Assembly: GCF_029852145.1 (NCBI RefSeq)
Contig: NC_079971.1
Span: forward strand, 11,389,697 to 11,453,696
Origin: Microplitis mediator
Taxonomy: Eukaryota > Arthropoda > Insecta > Hymenoptera > Braconidae
Reading direction: 5' to 3'
DNA length: 64,000 nt
The notes beneath the pieces were generated by a model. That model saw nothing but the letters and a program-made list of their open reading frames with translations. It had not been told where the DNA came from and made no database searches. Shown one piece after another: positions 1-11,264 of the stretch (the first letter of the stretch is position 1; every line of letters starts with the position of its first letter). The translations under genes were made by a program, and so were the position numbers.

Positions 1-340
1 TTAATTTGTACTCAAGTGCGTGTGTGAATTTAAATAAATTTAGTGATGAATCAAATAAGTTTTATGAACATTTTTTTCACAATATTAAAGTGCACGTAGT
101 AATATAAATAAATTCGGTGACGAATTGAAAAAGTTCTGTGGATATGTGTTACATTGTTAAAGTTCGCGTAGTAATATAAACAAATACGGTAATGACTTAA
201 TTAAAATTTGTGAATACATTTTATGATATAGATTTCAAGTGCGTGTAATAATTTAAACGAATTCAGTGATTAAATAGTTAAGTTTTGTGAAAATATTTTT
301 CTCAATCGTTGTCAAAGTGCGTATTTGAATTTATCTGTGT
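1..340. repeat. Degenerate tandem repeat, unit about 75 bp
   Basis: Four to five diverged copies start with a variant of AAGTGCGTGTGTGAATTTAA at about 13, 88, 160 and 237, and a partial one at about 310. Each continues with an AAATTYRGTGA block and a GTTTTGTGAA block. A further lone AAAGTGCGAGTCTG occurs near 440. No coding frame persists. The arrangement resembles the repeat-rich untranslated leader of an LTR retrotransposon, but nothing here proves it. From 341 to 661 the sequence is plain AT-rich DNA in which I see nothing else. Confidence 0.6.
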
Positions 341-665
341 GATGTACTATACATAACAAAAAAAAAGTTCGGGATTAATGTTGTGTATGTAAAGAATGTA
401 AAGAATTAGTGATGTGAAAATATTTCTATCAATTTGTGTTAAAGTGCGAGTCTGAGTAATTACGCGTGTGATAAAAATATAAAATAAAAGTGATCGATAC
501 ATCAAACGACGGATAATCTTATTGTTTTTTTTTTTAAAAAGGAAGAAATAAAGACGGTAAAAATTTTCGTAGAATTGATTGAGGAGTTAAAATTGAACTT
601 GTGGACAAATTACAATTGGGAAAGGATAAATTTGGTGATGTATCATTATTTAATAATAATAGTAG

Positions 666-1440
666 TGTAACGCTGAGTAAACGTACAAACTGTATTTGAG
701 GTGGTGGATATAGCTTTCACGGGTTTTGCCTTGATTAGCTCAGGAAAATAAGACCCGTCTTTACTTAAATAGCCCGAATTGGCCGTACGATCTTAAACTA
801 TGCTAGCACTTAGCCTAAGGTTTCAGTTAGGTGATCGTTGTCCTAGATTTCCTTGGACTGGCAGTTGGTTGATCCTTGGAAATCGCCTCCTTGGATCGGT
901 GGTATCAGCGGCAGCTTAATTACTCTTTATAAGGAGTGGGTAGGATACTTCAGGGTGAATTCACTCAACTCTGGTTTAATCAATTATTTGGAATAATTAT
1001 GTATTTATTGAATAATTATCCAAATAAAGCCACTTCACTAGCACACTGATGTTACTGTTTAAATATTTCTGCACCTTCATGAACAGGAACTTTTATTAAT
1101 TTATTCAAATAACTCGGATGTGTATAATAACAAACAGAATCATCATATATTATAAACTATAGTAATAATATATGCTGAATAGTTACTTATCAAACTATAA
1201 CTGACACTAACACAGGTTACGAAACAATATATGGTCTGAGAATAAACTAATAAGTATCTTGCTTTATTACTCAAGATACTTCCGTTCAGCAACGACTATA
1301 AGCGAACATGTCAAATGCTTGAAGCGGAAAACCTACGTACACACGTTGGCGCGCCCTTTTATAACCGGTACTGCCATATTGAATCATGTGACAGTTCGTT
1401 ATCGATGATATACGAAGGCGTACGATTCAACATCGTAACA
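666..1440 (-). mobile_element. Solo LTR, 775 bp, with 4-bp target duplication
   Basis: On the + strand the block begins TGTAACGCTGAG and ends CATCGTAACA, so it has TG...CA ends and a near-perfect 7-bp terminal inverted repeat. It is flanked on both sides by gtag (662-665 and 1441-1444), a 4-bp target-site duplication as made by Ty3/gypsy-type integrases. A TATAAAAG box followed by a G+C-rich start-like segment lies on the minus strand, which sets the orientation. No second LTR or internal coding region follows, so it is most simply a solo LTR left by LTR-LTR recombination. Confidence 0.8.
1356..1363 (-). promoter_or_regulatory. TATA box of the minus-strand solo LTR
   Basis: TATAAAAG read on the minus strand, followed by GGGCGCGCCAACG, about 80 bp inside the LTR start. 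This is the expected place for a U3/R promoter. Confidence 0.6.
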
Positions 1441-1444
1441 GTAG

Positions 1445-2760
1445 TTGGGTAAAATTAAAAATAAAAGAAACATCATTTTATCAAACATAAGTTAACTAAA
1501 ATTATCGTGACATTTAACCGCTCTTTTGTTTTGTAATCGATTGACGTAATTAATAAACCGGGTATATTTAATGATTTTGTGTTGAAGAACAGTAGATAAA
1601 AATTTTTTTATAGATAGTCATTTTTGAAATTTTTTATCTGGGTTATGTAATACCTCAAGTATTTATCGAGTTAATAAATATAGTTTTATACAGATGAATA
1701 GGAAAGTTTTATGAAACTGCTGAGATTACTATCATAAGTTAAATTTAAAAAAACAAAAAAAAGAAAAGTCGATGTTAATCGAAATAATTAAAAAAATTTA
1801 TTCACTTTAATGCGATTGGGAGGGTCCTTATGAAATTGGAAATAGGCTAAATAACGTAGTTTATAAAATTAGAAAAATACCAAATGAAAATATAAAATCA
1901 TGCATGTAAATCGTCATGTACCATACTGTGACCAATAAGAGGAAATAAAAGAGAAGTCTGGCTGGGGCCCTGAACGATCTCAGTGTAGATGTTGTAAAGG
2001 GTTCCCGGGATTCTGTAGTCAATTAGTAAGTCTAGGATATCTTGCAAACTGATAGAATTGAAGATGTCTGAACGACTGCTAATAAAGACTGGTATAGTCC
2101 TTCGGAGAAGTCTGGCAGTGGACCCTGAATAGCCACACTGTAGACGTTGCTGAAGAGTTCCCGAGATTCTGAAAGAAGTCTGGCTGAGGGCTCTGAACGA
2201 TCTTGGTGGTAACGTTGTTCGAGGGATTCCCAGGATTCTATAAAGACTGGAAATGTTCTAGGTTTAAGTATATTAGCTGAAGGGAAGTCTGGCCGTGGGC
2301 CCTGAACGATTAATCGTTGCGGGGTTCCCGGGATTCCTCAGTCATTGATCGGAGACTGGATATTTCTTTTGATCTGAGTGAGCTGAACGAGGATCAAAAG
2401 TTTGATTCTGAGGACTTATCAATGGCTAAGAGCAACCTGACTGGAGCTTTGGGATCCATCCGGAGTTGGCACAGTTGACATTTCCTTTTTGTTGATGGCC
2501 ACGACATCTGAGAGATAGATGGATGCCCTGGAGAGTTTCCGAGGAGCTTTTAGGGAGAAAAATGAAATTCGTTGCAACGTGTGTTATTCAGTATCATTGA
2601 TATGTTAGCTATAGATGACATATCGGAGAATGGTCTGGATGAATCGAACGGCAGAACATTGAGCATTTAAGATCGAAATTATTGAATTGAACACGATAAT
2701 AAAAATTTATAATTAAGAACTGATAAATAATAAGATGTAACGATGAAGTATGTTTAGTTA
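1445..2760. other. AT-rich non-coding segment, probable retrotransposon interior
   Basis: There is no sustained coding frame on either strand. The only structure is the 1953-2335 repeat group listed separately. Because a gypsy-like polypurine tract and LTR follow near 3283, this may be the decayed interior of that element. That is inference. Confidence 0.3.
1953..2335 (+). repeat. Four dispersed copies of a 55-75 bp G+C-richer unit
   Basis: Copies begin GAAGTCTGGC at about 1953, 2106, 2174 and 2283. Each continues with a GGGCCCTGAACGAT-like block and ends with GGTTCCCGGGATTC. Spacing is irregular (68-153 bp). The units stand out from the AT-rich surroundings and contain no shared reading frame. 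They could be leader repeats of an LTR retrotransposon. Confidence 0.7.
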
Positions 2761-3270
2761 TAAAACTTGATAAAATGTTGGAGATACTCGTTTTGTTTTT
2801 TTTTTTTATTATGTGCAGATAATATTTTCAATTTCATTAAGGAAGGAGAGAAGGAGTCCATTCCTAGTCCTTCAAGGAGGAGAGGAAGGAGTTCCTGTTC
2901 CCATCCCGTACGTGATCCCATTCCCATTGAAGGTTCATTCAAGAGGAGGGTTACATTCTTAATTTTATTTATTTTGATGTGTTGAATAGGAAAATAGAGT
3001 CGCGCGCACCGATTAACCTCTTAGCAGAATATTTTATTTTTTTATCAATTCTTAGCTCAATTAAACTATAGCCTATTTTTTTCATTTTTTTATTATCTTT
3101 GTGTTAGCCTAGAGGGTTGTTTTTTGGCTATGGTGTTTTTTTCCCTGTAGGGTGATATATAGGGTATGTTGGGACTATAGCGGAATTGAACCAAAAATTG
3201 CAAACGTTTTTAATTTCAATTAAGTTCGATTCTTCCAACACAATTTTTTATCGGGACGATAATTTTATTG

Positions 3271-3518
3271 AGAAGGGGGTAGTGTAACAAATTTGAAACT
3301 GATCTTTTTAAATATTTGAATAGCTAGAAAACAAATGCCTTCTTCTCTTGTTTTATAGATGCGCGACAAAAGTCAGTCAGTCTTATATTGACAACTAAAC
3401 AGCATACGTCTTGTATTAATAAACTATATCTTTGATTGCCTTTCTCTTGCTGCTGTTAATTGTGGTGTTGTTATTTCTAATATAAGTGTGATATTGATTT
3501 AAGATACTAATTACTACA
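3271..3518 (+). mobile_element. 3' end of a Ty3/gypsy-like retrotransposon: polypurine tract plus short LTR
   Basis: The segment ATCGGGACGATAATT, then AGAAGGGGGTAG, then TGTAACAAATTTG reproduces the usual gypsy 3' layout: integrase tail, polypurine tract, then LTR start. The LTR would run from about 3283 to about 3518 (TG...ACTACA). It holds a TTTTATAGATG TATA-like box, a GTCAGTCAGTC initiator-like run and an AATAAA-type signal. The distal part may be displaced by the foldbacks that follow, since an LTR-like U5 motif (AGTGGCACC) reappears near 5552. The 5' half of the element is not recognisable. Confidence 0.5.
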
Positions 3519-3537
3519 ATATATATATATATATATT
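3519..3537. repeat. (TA)n microsatellite, insertion site of a foldback
   Basis: Simple TA repeat directly abutting the foldback at 3538. TA repeats also separate and end the two foldbacks (4424-4439 and 5460-5472), so all borders are TA-rich. Confidence 0.8.
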
Positions 3538-4423
3538 AGGGTGGCCGAAAAAAACCGACTATTTTTTTTTTTTCGATCTCGCATGAAAATTTGTTGGTTT
3601 ACGATATTTTAAGAAGCCTCTCAAAAAATCAGCTCGATAAAAAATTTTTTTGAGGTCGCTCACGAATTTTGAAAATATCAAAAATAATCGAAATTCAGAT
3701 TTTTATTTCTAAATTTTTTTTTTTCTTGTGGCAGCAATAGTTTATATTTGTGAAATCATGACTACGCTGAGAATTTCAGCCCAAAATTTAAATATTTAAA
3801 CCACGCTCAAGAATTTTGAATATTAACTGATAATATGTAACTAATAGTTTGAATTAGTTTTCATAACTAAATTATTGACATTTCACTTAAATATAACTTT
3901 TGCATAACCGAAAATATACAGGACAGTCTTAAACAATAAAATTTGTTAAGTTTTGAATAAGCGAAAAAACCTACAAATTGAATTAAAAAATAAAAAAGTA
4001 TGTAAAAAACTTGATATTCCTACTTCTCGGGTTATATTTTCATTCATTGTCATGCAAATTGATGGTGAAAAAATCGAGAAGCTTTATTATTAATATTTAA
4101 GGGTCGCTCAAAAACGTCCAAAAGACAGCACTCGGAAACATTCAAAATTCTTGAGCGAGGTTTAAATATTTAAATTTTGGGCTGAAATTGTCAGCGTACT
4201 CATGATTTCACAAACATAAACTATTGCTGCCACGAGAAAGAAAAAAATTTAGAAACAAAAATCCGAATTTCGATTATTTTTGATATTTTCAAAATTCGTG
4301 AGCGACCTCTTGAAAATTTTTTATCGAGCTGATTTTTGGAGAGGCGTCTTAAAACATCTTAAACCAACAAATTTTCATTAGAGACTCGAAAAAAAAAAAT
4401 AGTCGGTTTTTTTGGGCCACCCT
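3538..4423. mobile_element. Foldback (long palindromic) element, 0.89 kb
   Basis: The left end AGGGTGGCCGAAAAAAACCG is matched by the right end, whose last bases are GGGCCACCCT. The two halves are near-reverse-complements over about 430 bp each: for example GGCAGCAATAGTTTATATTT near 3731 mirrors AAACATAAACTATTGCTGCC near 4213. The spacer near 3900-4100 contains no gene. This is a MITE-like element able to form a long hairpin. The transposase family is unknown. Confidence 0.8.
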
Positions 4424-4439
4424 AATATATATATATATT

Positions 4440-5459
4440 AGGGTGATCCAAAAAATAACAAATTTTTTTTTTTTTCTTCCAAACAGGTTCAAAAGTTTCA
4501 TTTAGATAAAAAAAGACGTCTGTGAAAATTAGAGCTCTTAATATTAACATTAAGAGGTTCCTCATCGCACTTTTCTATTTTCCATAAGAATAACATGGGA
4601 AAAATTTTTTTTACGTCTTCTGATTTTTATAAGTAGCTAACGATGCGTCATAGGAATAATTGGCAGGCATATTTTTGTAGGGAATTGAATGCTCTACAAA
4701 AAAAGATTCTTATCATTTTTTGAGGAATCTATTTGTTTAAAAGTTATTTGAGGTTGAAGACGAATTCATATTAAATTTTGAGATTTTCTACTTTTCCGGC
4801 GAAACTATCAGACTTATTACAAAATACCATTGGACCTTTTTTGTAGAAAATTTTATTCCCTAAAAGTTATTTCGAATAAAGTTTTTTCGAATTCCGCATT
4901 GTTTTCTAGTTATCTTCATTTTAATGTGATGCTCATAAAAAAATAGTCTTCTGATCGATTTTAAGAGCTTGACATTAAAATAAAAATAACTAGAAAGCAA
5001 TGCGGAATTCGAAAAAACTTTATTTGAAATAACTTTTAGGGAATAAAATCGTCTACAAAAAAGGTCTGATGATATTTTGTAATAAGTCTGATAGTTTCAC
5101 CGGAAAAGTAGAAAATCTCAAAATTTAATATGAATTCGACTTCAACCTCAAATAACTTTTGAACAAATAGATTCCTCAAAAAATGATAAGAATCTTTTTT
5201 TGTAGAGCATTCAATTCCCTATAAAAATATGCCTGCCATTTATTCCTATGACGCATCGTTAGCTACTTATAAAAATCAGAAGACGTAAAAAAAATTTTTC
5301 CCATGTTATTCTTATGGGAAATAGAAAAGTGCGATGAGGAACCTCTTAATGTTAATATTAAGAGCTCTAATTTTTACAGGCTTCTTTTTTTATCTAAATG
5401 AAACTTTTGAACCTGTTTGGAAGAAAAAAAAAAAAGTTTGTTATTTTTTGGATCACCCT
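4440..5459. mobile_element. Foldback element, 1.02 kb, adjacent to the previous one
   Basis: Starts AGGGTGATCCAAAAAATAAC and ends with its reverse complement (TTTTTTGGATCACCCT). The arms match almost end to end with only scattered mismatches, and the turn is near 4950. The terminus AGGGTG(G/A)(C/T)C is shared with the neighbour at 3538. The arms are also related to the foldback at 39171-39830 (shared CGGAATTCGAAAAAACTTTA-like and TTCCCTACAAAAATATG-like segments), so this is a dispersed family. No coding content. Confidence 0.8.
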
Positions 5460-6400
5460 AATATATATATATGTATGCATGCGCATCAATTTTTCCTGCC
5501 TCGTGTTGAGAAGACCGACGCCATTATCTATCTTGCGTTCATATAATTTCTAGTGGCACCACGTGTTTTATATAATCTATTAAATTTGCACTCATCTCGA
5601 GTAAATAATTAAAAGTAATTAATTAATTACATTAAAAGTTCGTAATTCTATATAAAAATATAATTATTTTTATAATTGCAAGCACCAGAGCTCATAGAAT
5701 AAATAATAAACAACATCAAGAAATCTAGTGTTCTACAACCTGTTCCTGAGGAGGTTATTTCGACGGAAAATCGTACAGGTGCTTAATTTCTACTTTATAA
5801 ATTAATTCAAGTGTTCATCAAAATAAAGGACTCAGTTTTATTATTTATTTGATTATCTTTATGCTCAATTCCTTAATTAAATTAAAAGTTATTTTTCGCT
5901 CAGTAGCCTTTGCAATCATGCTACCACGTGTTCAACAAATAAATTAGAATCAGTGTAATTTATTATGAGCTCATTAAATTCAATTCAATTAAGTGATCAT
6001 TATTATTAAACTTCAATAACTAAATTATTTATGTATTCAGTGCTATTAAAAATAGTAATTTACGTGTTCAATAGTTTACTTCGCTCAGTAACCTCTGACA
6101 TCATGTTACTTATTATCATGACATTTTTGCAATTAACACAGTGTTCAATTAAACTCAACTTAATTATTTTAATTCATTTATTTACTCGAGCTCAATTCAA
6201 TAATTTGTATTCAATCATTTACGTATTCATGAGCTCAGACATTTAACAGTATTGACAAATTAAATCAACGATTTAATTTTGTAACCCAGTGATTATTTTG
6301 TGCTGTGACAAATAAAAATATTGTTATATTTTTAAATATGCGTATTTTTCCAACATCCTAACCACCAACCAGTCCTGGCATGTCTTTATTTAATTATTAT
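5460..6400. other. AT-rich region with a two-copy imperfect tandem repeat
   Basis: A block beginning CGCTCAGTAGCCTTTGCA near 5897 recurs as CGCTCAGTAACCTCTGACA near 6082, about 185 bp apart, with ACGTGTTCAA and CAATTCAATTAA words in each copy. The motif AGTGGCACCACGTG near 5552 resembles the AGTGGCGCC motif inside the long LTRs elsewhere in this window, so this may be decayed LTR or leader sequence. No gene is seen. Confidence 0.4.
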
Positions 6401-6459
6401 TACAGGAATATATGTAATATAACCAATTTTGTCATCAGAATTACGAATTTTCGTACACT

Positions 6460-7505
6460 TTATGTATGTGTAATTTCTATGGTTAAGTTTGAAGATGGGC
6501 TGAATTGGTCGATTAGTTTAGAAATTATAGCCGTTTGAAATTTTAACGATTTTTCGAAAAAATCAAATTTTAATCACTTTTAAAGTCCATACAACTTTAA
6601 AACTAAAACTCATAGATAATTTTTGTGAAAAGTATTTTAACGCTTGACTAATAAGCTTTATTTATGACCTTAAACTTTATATTTTGACCATTCCTTCCAA
6701 TAATTTGATAGCCTTCAATGTTTTAATGGAATCAAAAAATGTTGAAAATATGGTTTTGATTCCATATAATTTATGCATTTCTCATTATAGTCCAATTTCC
6801 GCAGTTGAATTTTATTGTGATCAAAGTAATCTGTAAATTTCACAGCTATTTTATAATTTAAAAGTATTTTTTTTATTACTTATGATGTTTCAAACGCACC
6901 TGTACGGCCAATTATTACTGGTCTTGCCATTACGATAGCACCCACAGATCTTATCGGATCTTAATAAAATTTTCTACACTTATTCTATAGGCGATTATCT
7001 CGATCAAATTCGAAGATGAGCTAAATTGGTCTATTAGTTTTGAAGTAATAGCTATTTGAAATTTTTACGATTTTTCGAACAAATCAGTTTTTAGTCACTG
7101 TGGAAGTTCATATAACATTGAAACTAAAACTGATAGACAATTTCAGTAAAAAATATCTTAAAGCTTGTTTAGTAAGCTTTAATATTCAACCTTAAACTTT
7201 ATGTTTTTACTATTTCTTCCAATAATTTGATGGCCTTGAAAATTCTAATGGAATTAAAAAATTTCTAAAATATGGTGTTCATTCCACATAACTTATGCAT
7301 TTCCCATTATAATACGATTTTGTCAGTTGTATCTTATTGAGAACAAAATAACCTGTAAATTTCACAGCTACTTTATATTTTAAAAGTATTTCTTTTTTTA
7401 TATATGATGTTTCAATCGCACCTGTACGTCCTATAATTATAACTGATCTCGCCATCGTAATAGCAATCACAATTATAATCTCATACTATTTAAATTTTCT
7501 ATACT
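6460..7505. repeat. Tandem duplication, two copies of about 0.52 kb
   Basis: The block starting GTTTGAAGATGGGCTGAATT near 6488 is repeated as ATTCGAAGATGAGCTAAATT near 7010. The similarity continues through a CAATAATTTGATRGCC block, a CTGTAAATTTCACAGCTA block and a CGCACCTGTACG block to the end. I estimate 75-80 percent identity by eye. Short open frames inside are broken in one copy or the other, so I see no gene. Confidence 0.75.
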
Positions 7506-7693
7506 TTGTGTACATGAAGGTTAGTTTGGTACATTGCCCTTATAATGTTTTGTCAAATCAACTATCTGAAGCTCTCTATCGAAAATAGTCGTTGTCTTTT
7601 TTTTACCCTCGCTCTAAGAAAACGAACCTTATTTCATATCATGACTATACGCTAACATGTATCGCAAGATATGTATGTATGAAACTTTTTATA

Positions 7694-8238
7694 TACACTC
7701 AGAGAAAAATCTGGTATGAGCGACTAGAAAATTCTAGTAAAAAAATACCTCAACTATATTTCTAAGTTGACAATACTAGTCACTACCTAGTAAAATCAAC
7801 CATTCAAACACAGTTGCATTGACTGTACTATAGTTGATGCAACTAAGTTGATAGTTCAAGAAACCCGTAACTTTACTATATTTTTTTAGTTATTCAGACT
7901 GAATATACTTAGTGTAGTCGAAAAGTTGTAGCCTGTTACAAATACTAGCTAAGTTGGTTACGCGAACAAAATATTTTTAGCTCAGTCAATTATTTTGATG
8001 CGGTCGTGACAACTAAATAATATTAGTTGTTCCAAATATCATCTTAAAGTAGCAGTTACCATGTATTATTAAAAAAATTTTCTTGAGTTTAAATTTATGA
8101 GTATACTTCAGAGAAATGTGAATTGTTACAGCAACTATCGTGTTCACTAGCAATTTAAAGCTTTCATATATCAAAACACCGTAATTAAATGCTTCGATTG
8201 AGGTATTTCAGATACTGCAACTCAAATTTCTCTGTGTA
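7694..8238. mobile_element. MITE, 0.55 kb, with TACAC..AGAGAAA termini and ACTAGT/AGTTG word interior
   Basis: Left end TACACTCAGAGAAAAAT; the right end is the near-reverse-complement ATTTCTCTGTGTA. The interior is made of repeated short words around ACTAG, GTTGAC and AGTTG and their complements. A truncated relative with the same interior vocabulary lies at 29355-29675. No coding capacity. Confidence 0.65.
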
Positions 8239-8523
8239 AAATTTTGGAGAGGTGAGGAAAGGCATATAAAAATAATAATCAATTTTTTTTTTATGCTAGG
8301 TATATTAACTCAATTCACATTTTGATATCGAGTTTTTATTTATTAATACATTTATGTTAAAATCTAAACTTAAAATGAAAAATTAAAGTAATTTCTTGAA
8401 ACTAAATTGCAAAAATTTATAATTATTACTTACAATATGAAAGAACTTTATTATTTTTTCATTGTATAGCTAAGCGAAAAAACACATTCAATACAAATTC
8501 AATAAATTCAAAATGAGGAAGAT

Positions 8524-8640
8524 TCAAAACATAAAATTATCATAAGCAATATATATAGAACCATTTTCCGAAATTACTGCATTTCGTGGTTCGATATATT
8601 TTAAAGAATCATTCATAACTTCATTCTTAATCATAAGAAT
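8524..8640 (-). pseudogene. Severed C-terminal exon end of the C2H2/Tnp2-like transposase
   Basis: Read on the minus strand, an open frame continues from the left border of the ISL2EU-like insertion to a TGA at 8524-8526. It includes a stretch reading KYIEPRNAVISENGSIYIAY. The other side of the insertion (12825 upward) carries the same gene's coding sequence ending SISMVN, so this looks like the far side of an interrupted exon. The frame across the junction is shifted by one, consistent with a decayed gene. Assignment rests on position and composition, not on a recognised motif. Confidence 0.45.
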
Positions 8641-9057
8641 TTGCCCCCGAAAGGTATCGGCTTGATACTGCGAGGATTTTTAGGTACTAATAAGATATTA
8701 AGATCCTGAGAGTTTCAGCTTTTGAAACCAATCGGACTTCGAGAAAAAGCCAAATATGTAAAAATCAGATAAAATGAATATTCTCAAAGACTATTTTATC
8801 GATTGACTTATACTCGGGATATGATTTGGGGGTCGATAGTAGCTCCTCGGAAAAAAATTGGGAGCTTGATCGGTCGACAACAACCTCGAAAAAAATTACT
8901 TTTTAGTTTTAATTTCGACTTTTCACGATGTTACGGTTCTGGTACAATTATAAAATAATTTTTTTTGGATTCCTCATCCAATTTCCTATAAACTTAAGTG
9001 CTTTTAAAATTTTTAAAAAAGGTACGCCATATAGAAAAACAATAAAAACCACTTTTT
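8641..9057 (+). repeat. Left terminal inverted repeat of the ISL2EU-like element
   Basis: 417 bp, near-identical to the reverse complement of 12404-12822 over its whole length (only a few differences noticed). Both arms include GGGGGTCGATAGTAGCTCCT and end in AAAAACCACTTTTTAA. The high arm identity suggests a fairly recent insertion. Confidence 0.85.
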
Positions 9058-9357
9058 AATTACTTATGTAGTTTTTTTTTGCAGTAATATTAAAATTATT
9101 TTCAAATTGTCGCTTTTAATCATTGAATATGGTATGTTATCGACTCAGTCGTCTTATGTGCTCGTCATGAGAAAATTTCTAATGATGAGTACCAAAGAAA
9201 GTCATATTCTGGTCAAAAAAAAGTACCACTATGTAAGCCATTCACGATTTGCACAACTGATGGATACATAGTTGATATGTTGGGACCGTATTATGCTAAC
9301 CAAAATAATGCTACTATAATGCGTGATATCATAGATAATCCTGATGGTATATGTCAT

Positions 9358-11264
9358 CCCTCGCGGACTCGGGATTACTCCGAAATCATGGTGAAATTTC
9401 GGTGAAATCATAGTGGAAAGATAGTGAACCCATAGTGAAATGACAGTGAAATCACTGTAACTTTGTGCCATTTGCTTACTGTGTGATAATTATCATCCGA
9501 TGGTAATTTTATGATGATTTCACCATCGATTCATAGTAGAATCACAATAGCATAACAGTCAATTTACAGTAGTATAGCTGTAAGTTGACAGTACTCTCAC
9601 TGTGTATTTACAGTGATTTCACTATCAGTTTATGCTGGATCTGCAGTGCTTCAGTCATGCTTTCTCAGTAATAATACCGTGATCATACAGTGATTTCACA
9701 GCAGTCTTACTATAGATTCTTCGTGAAATCACAATAATATCGCTGTGAATTGACAGTAATATTACTGTGATTTCTTAATCATTTAATCCTGGATCTGCTT
9801 AGTTTTCATCGAGATTTAGGGGCAATATTGAGATCCTATATTTATTGATTCAAAGATAATAATAATAAAATTAATAATAATATTATAATAGCAACAATAA
9901 TCCTAATCTTGGTTTTTCAATAAATAATTTTTCTTGTTTAAAAAAATGATTTATTATCCCTTTGTATGACTTCATGTAATTCCTCTGGAGAATTAAATGC
10001 TATTTTTTACCCTCGGTAAAGAAGGAATTTTATTTTTTTTTAACGTACGATGGGACTCGAACTGCCGACCCTTCGATTGAAGAGCAGCTTAAGTCATGTA
10101 CTTTAGCCCACTCGGCCACCACACGCATTCGGAACTAAATATTTAATCTGTTACTTGATGCTATTCAATACTATATATACTCAAGACTAAGTTATAAGAA
10201 AAATTATTTTATTAAATACTATAAAATTAAAAGAATACGATATTCATAAAAAAAAAAATGTTTGCCTTCATTTGTAAATCATCAAGTTTTCTGAACTGAA
10301 GAATATTTTATTCTAAATTATGATAAATAATAAATATTTACTATTGAAATATTAATCTAAATGATGTTCTCTTTATTTTTTGCAGTAGTTTAAATTCAAT
10401 TTATACAGTTTTAAAAAAAAAGTTATTCAATTTTTTTATTTATTTATTTTTTTTTATAATTCTGAAGAATTTTACCGTCTTAAGCTTTTATAAAATTAAC
10501 TAAATTAGATAATTACAGATAAAGTTTCGCTCGGAAATTCCTAAAATGGCTAAATTTATAATAAATAAAATACATATGTGCCAAAATATTTGCTAAACTT
10601 ACAAACAATTATAGGAGCATTTATGAAATAATTGATATTATTTTTTTTTTCAATTCCATTTCTATCGATTAATGACATTAAAAATTCAAATTTTGATTTT
10701 GAAATTGGATTAATGATAGATGTACCGTATCAGATCACTATCAAAGTAGAGTGAAATCATGGAGAAAACGCGAATAATTTGCTGTGAAAATATCATAGAA
10801 TCACAGTGCTAATACTACTAGGTTGTCATGGGATCACGGTAAATTCATGGTTAAACTACTATGAACTGACTGTGAAACTATTGTAAAGTCACAGAGTTAA
10901 CACTATCAGATTACTATGGAATCACAGTGAATTCGTAGTGAAATCACGATAAACTGACTGTGAACCCATGATAAAGCCTCAGTGTTACCATTGTTGGGTT
11001 ACCATAAATCGATAGCTGATCGACAGTAAAATTATCATGAAAGTATGGTAATTTTATTCTAAACCTACAAAAGAATCACAAGTGAAATCACTATGGAACT
11101 ACCATAAAATTACTGTAAAATTACTATATAACCAGAGTGACGAAATGGCACAAAACGACTGTGAATTCACTATGAAATTACCATCAATACACAGTAAACT
11201 TACGGTAAAATTGATTTCACTGTGATTTCACTGTGATTTCACAGTAACCCCGAATCCGCGAGGG
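9358..11264. mobile_element. Nested foldback/MITE with CCCTCGCGG termini and CACTGTGATTTCAC word interior
   Basis: Left end CCCTCGCGGACTCGG; right end CCGAATCCGCGAGGG, its near-reverse-complement. AT flanks each side, and one AT belongs to the interrupted reading frame, which supports a 2-bp AT duplication and perhaps mobilisation by an ISL2EU-like enzyme. Both outer parts (9375-9800 and 10720-11250) are dense shuffles of CAGTGAAATCAC, ACTGTGATTTC, CATAGTGAA and complements. The middle (about 9830-10710) is AT-rich with a tRNA-derived segment. No transposase of its own. Confidence 0.8.
9960..10130 (-). repeat. tRNA-Leu/Ser-like promoter segment, SINE-like
   Basis: On the minus strand there is an A-box-like TGGCCGAGTGGG, a CTTAAGC anticodon-loop-like segment (which would read UAA, Leu) and a B-box-like AGTTCGAGTCC in correct order and spacing (10044-10127). 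The acceptor, anticodon and T stems do not pair, so it is not a functional tRNA. An A-rich run and an AT-rich tail follow. It reads as the head of a tRNA-derived SINE or a tRNA pseudogene inside the nested element. Confidence 0.5.

Noticed and set aside
2754..2985. Overlapping short frames on both strands near 2.8 kb
   Set aside because: G+A-rich low-complexity DNA; no motif, splice site or neighbour.
10044..10127. Functional tRNA-Leu(UAA) on the minus strand
   Set aside because: A and B boxes are present but acceptor, anticodon and T stems do not pair.
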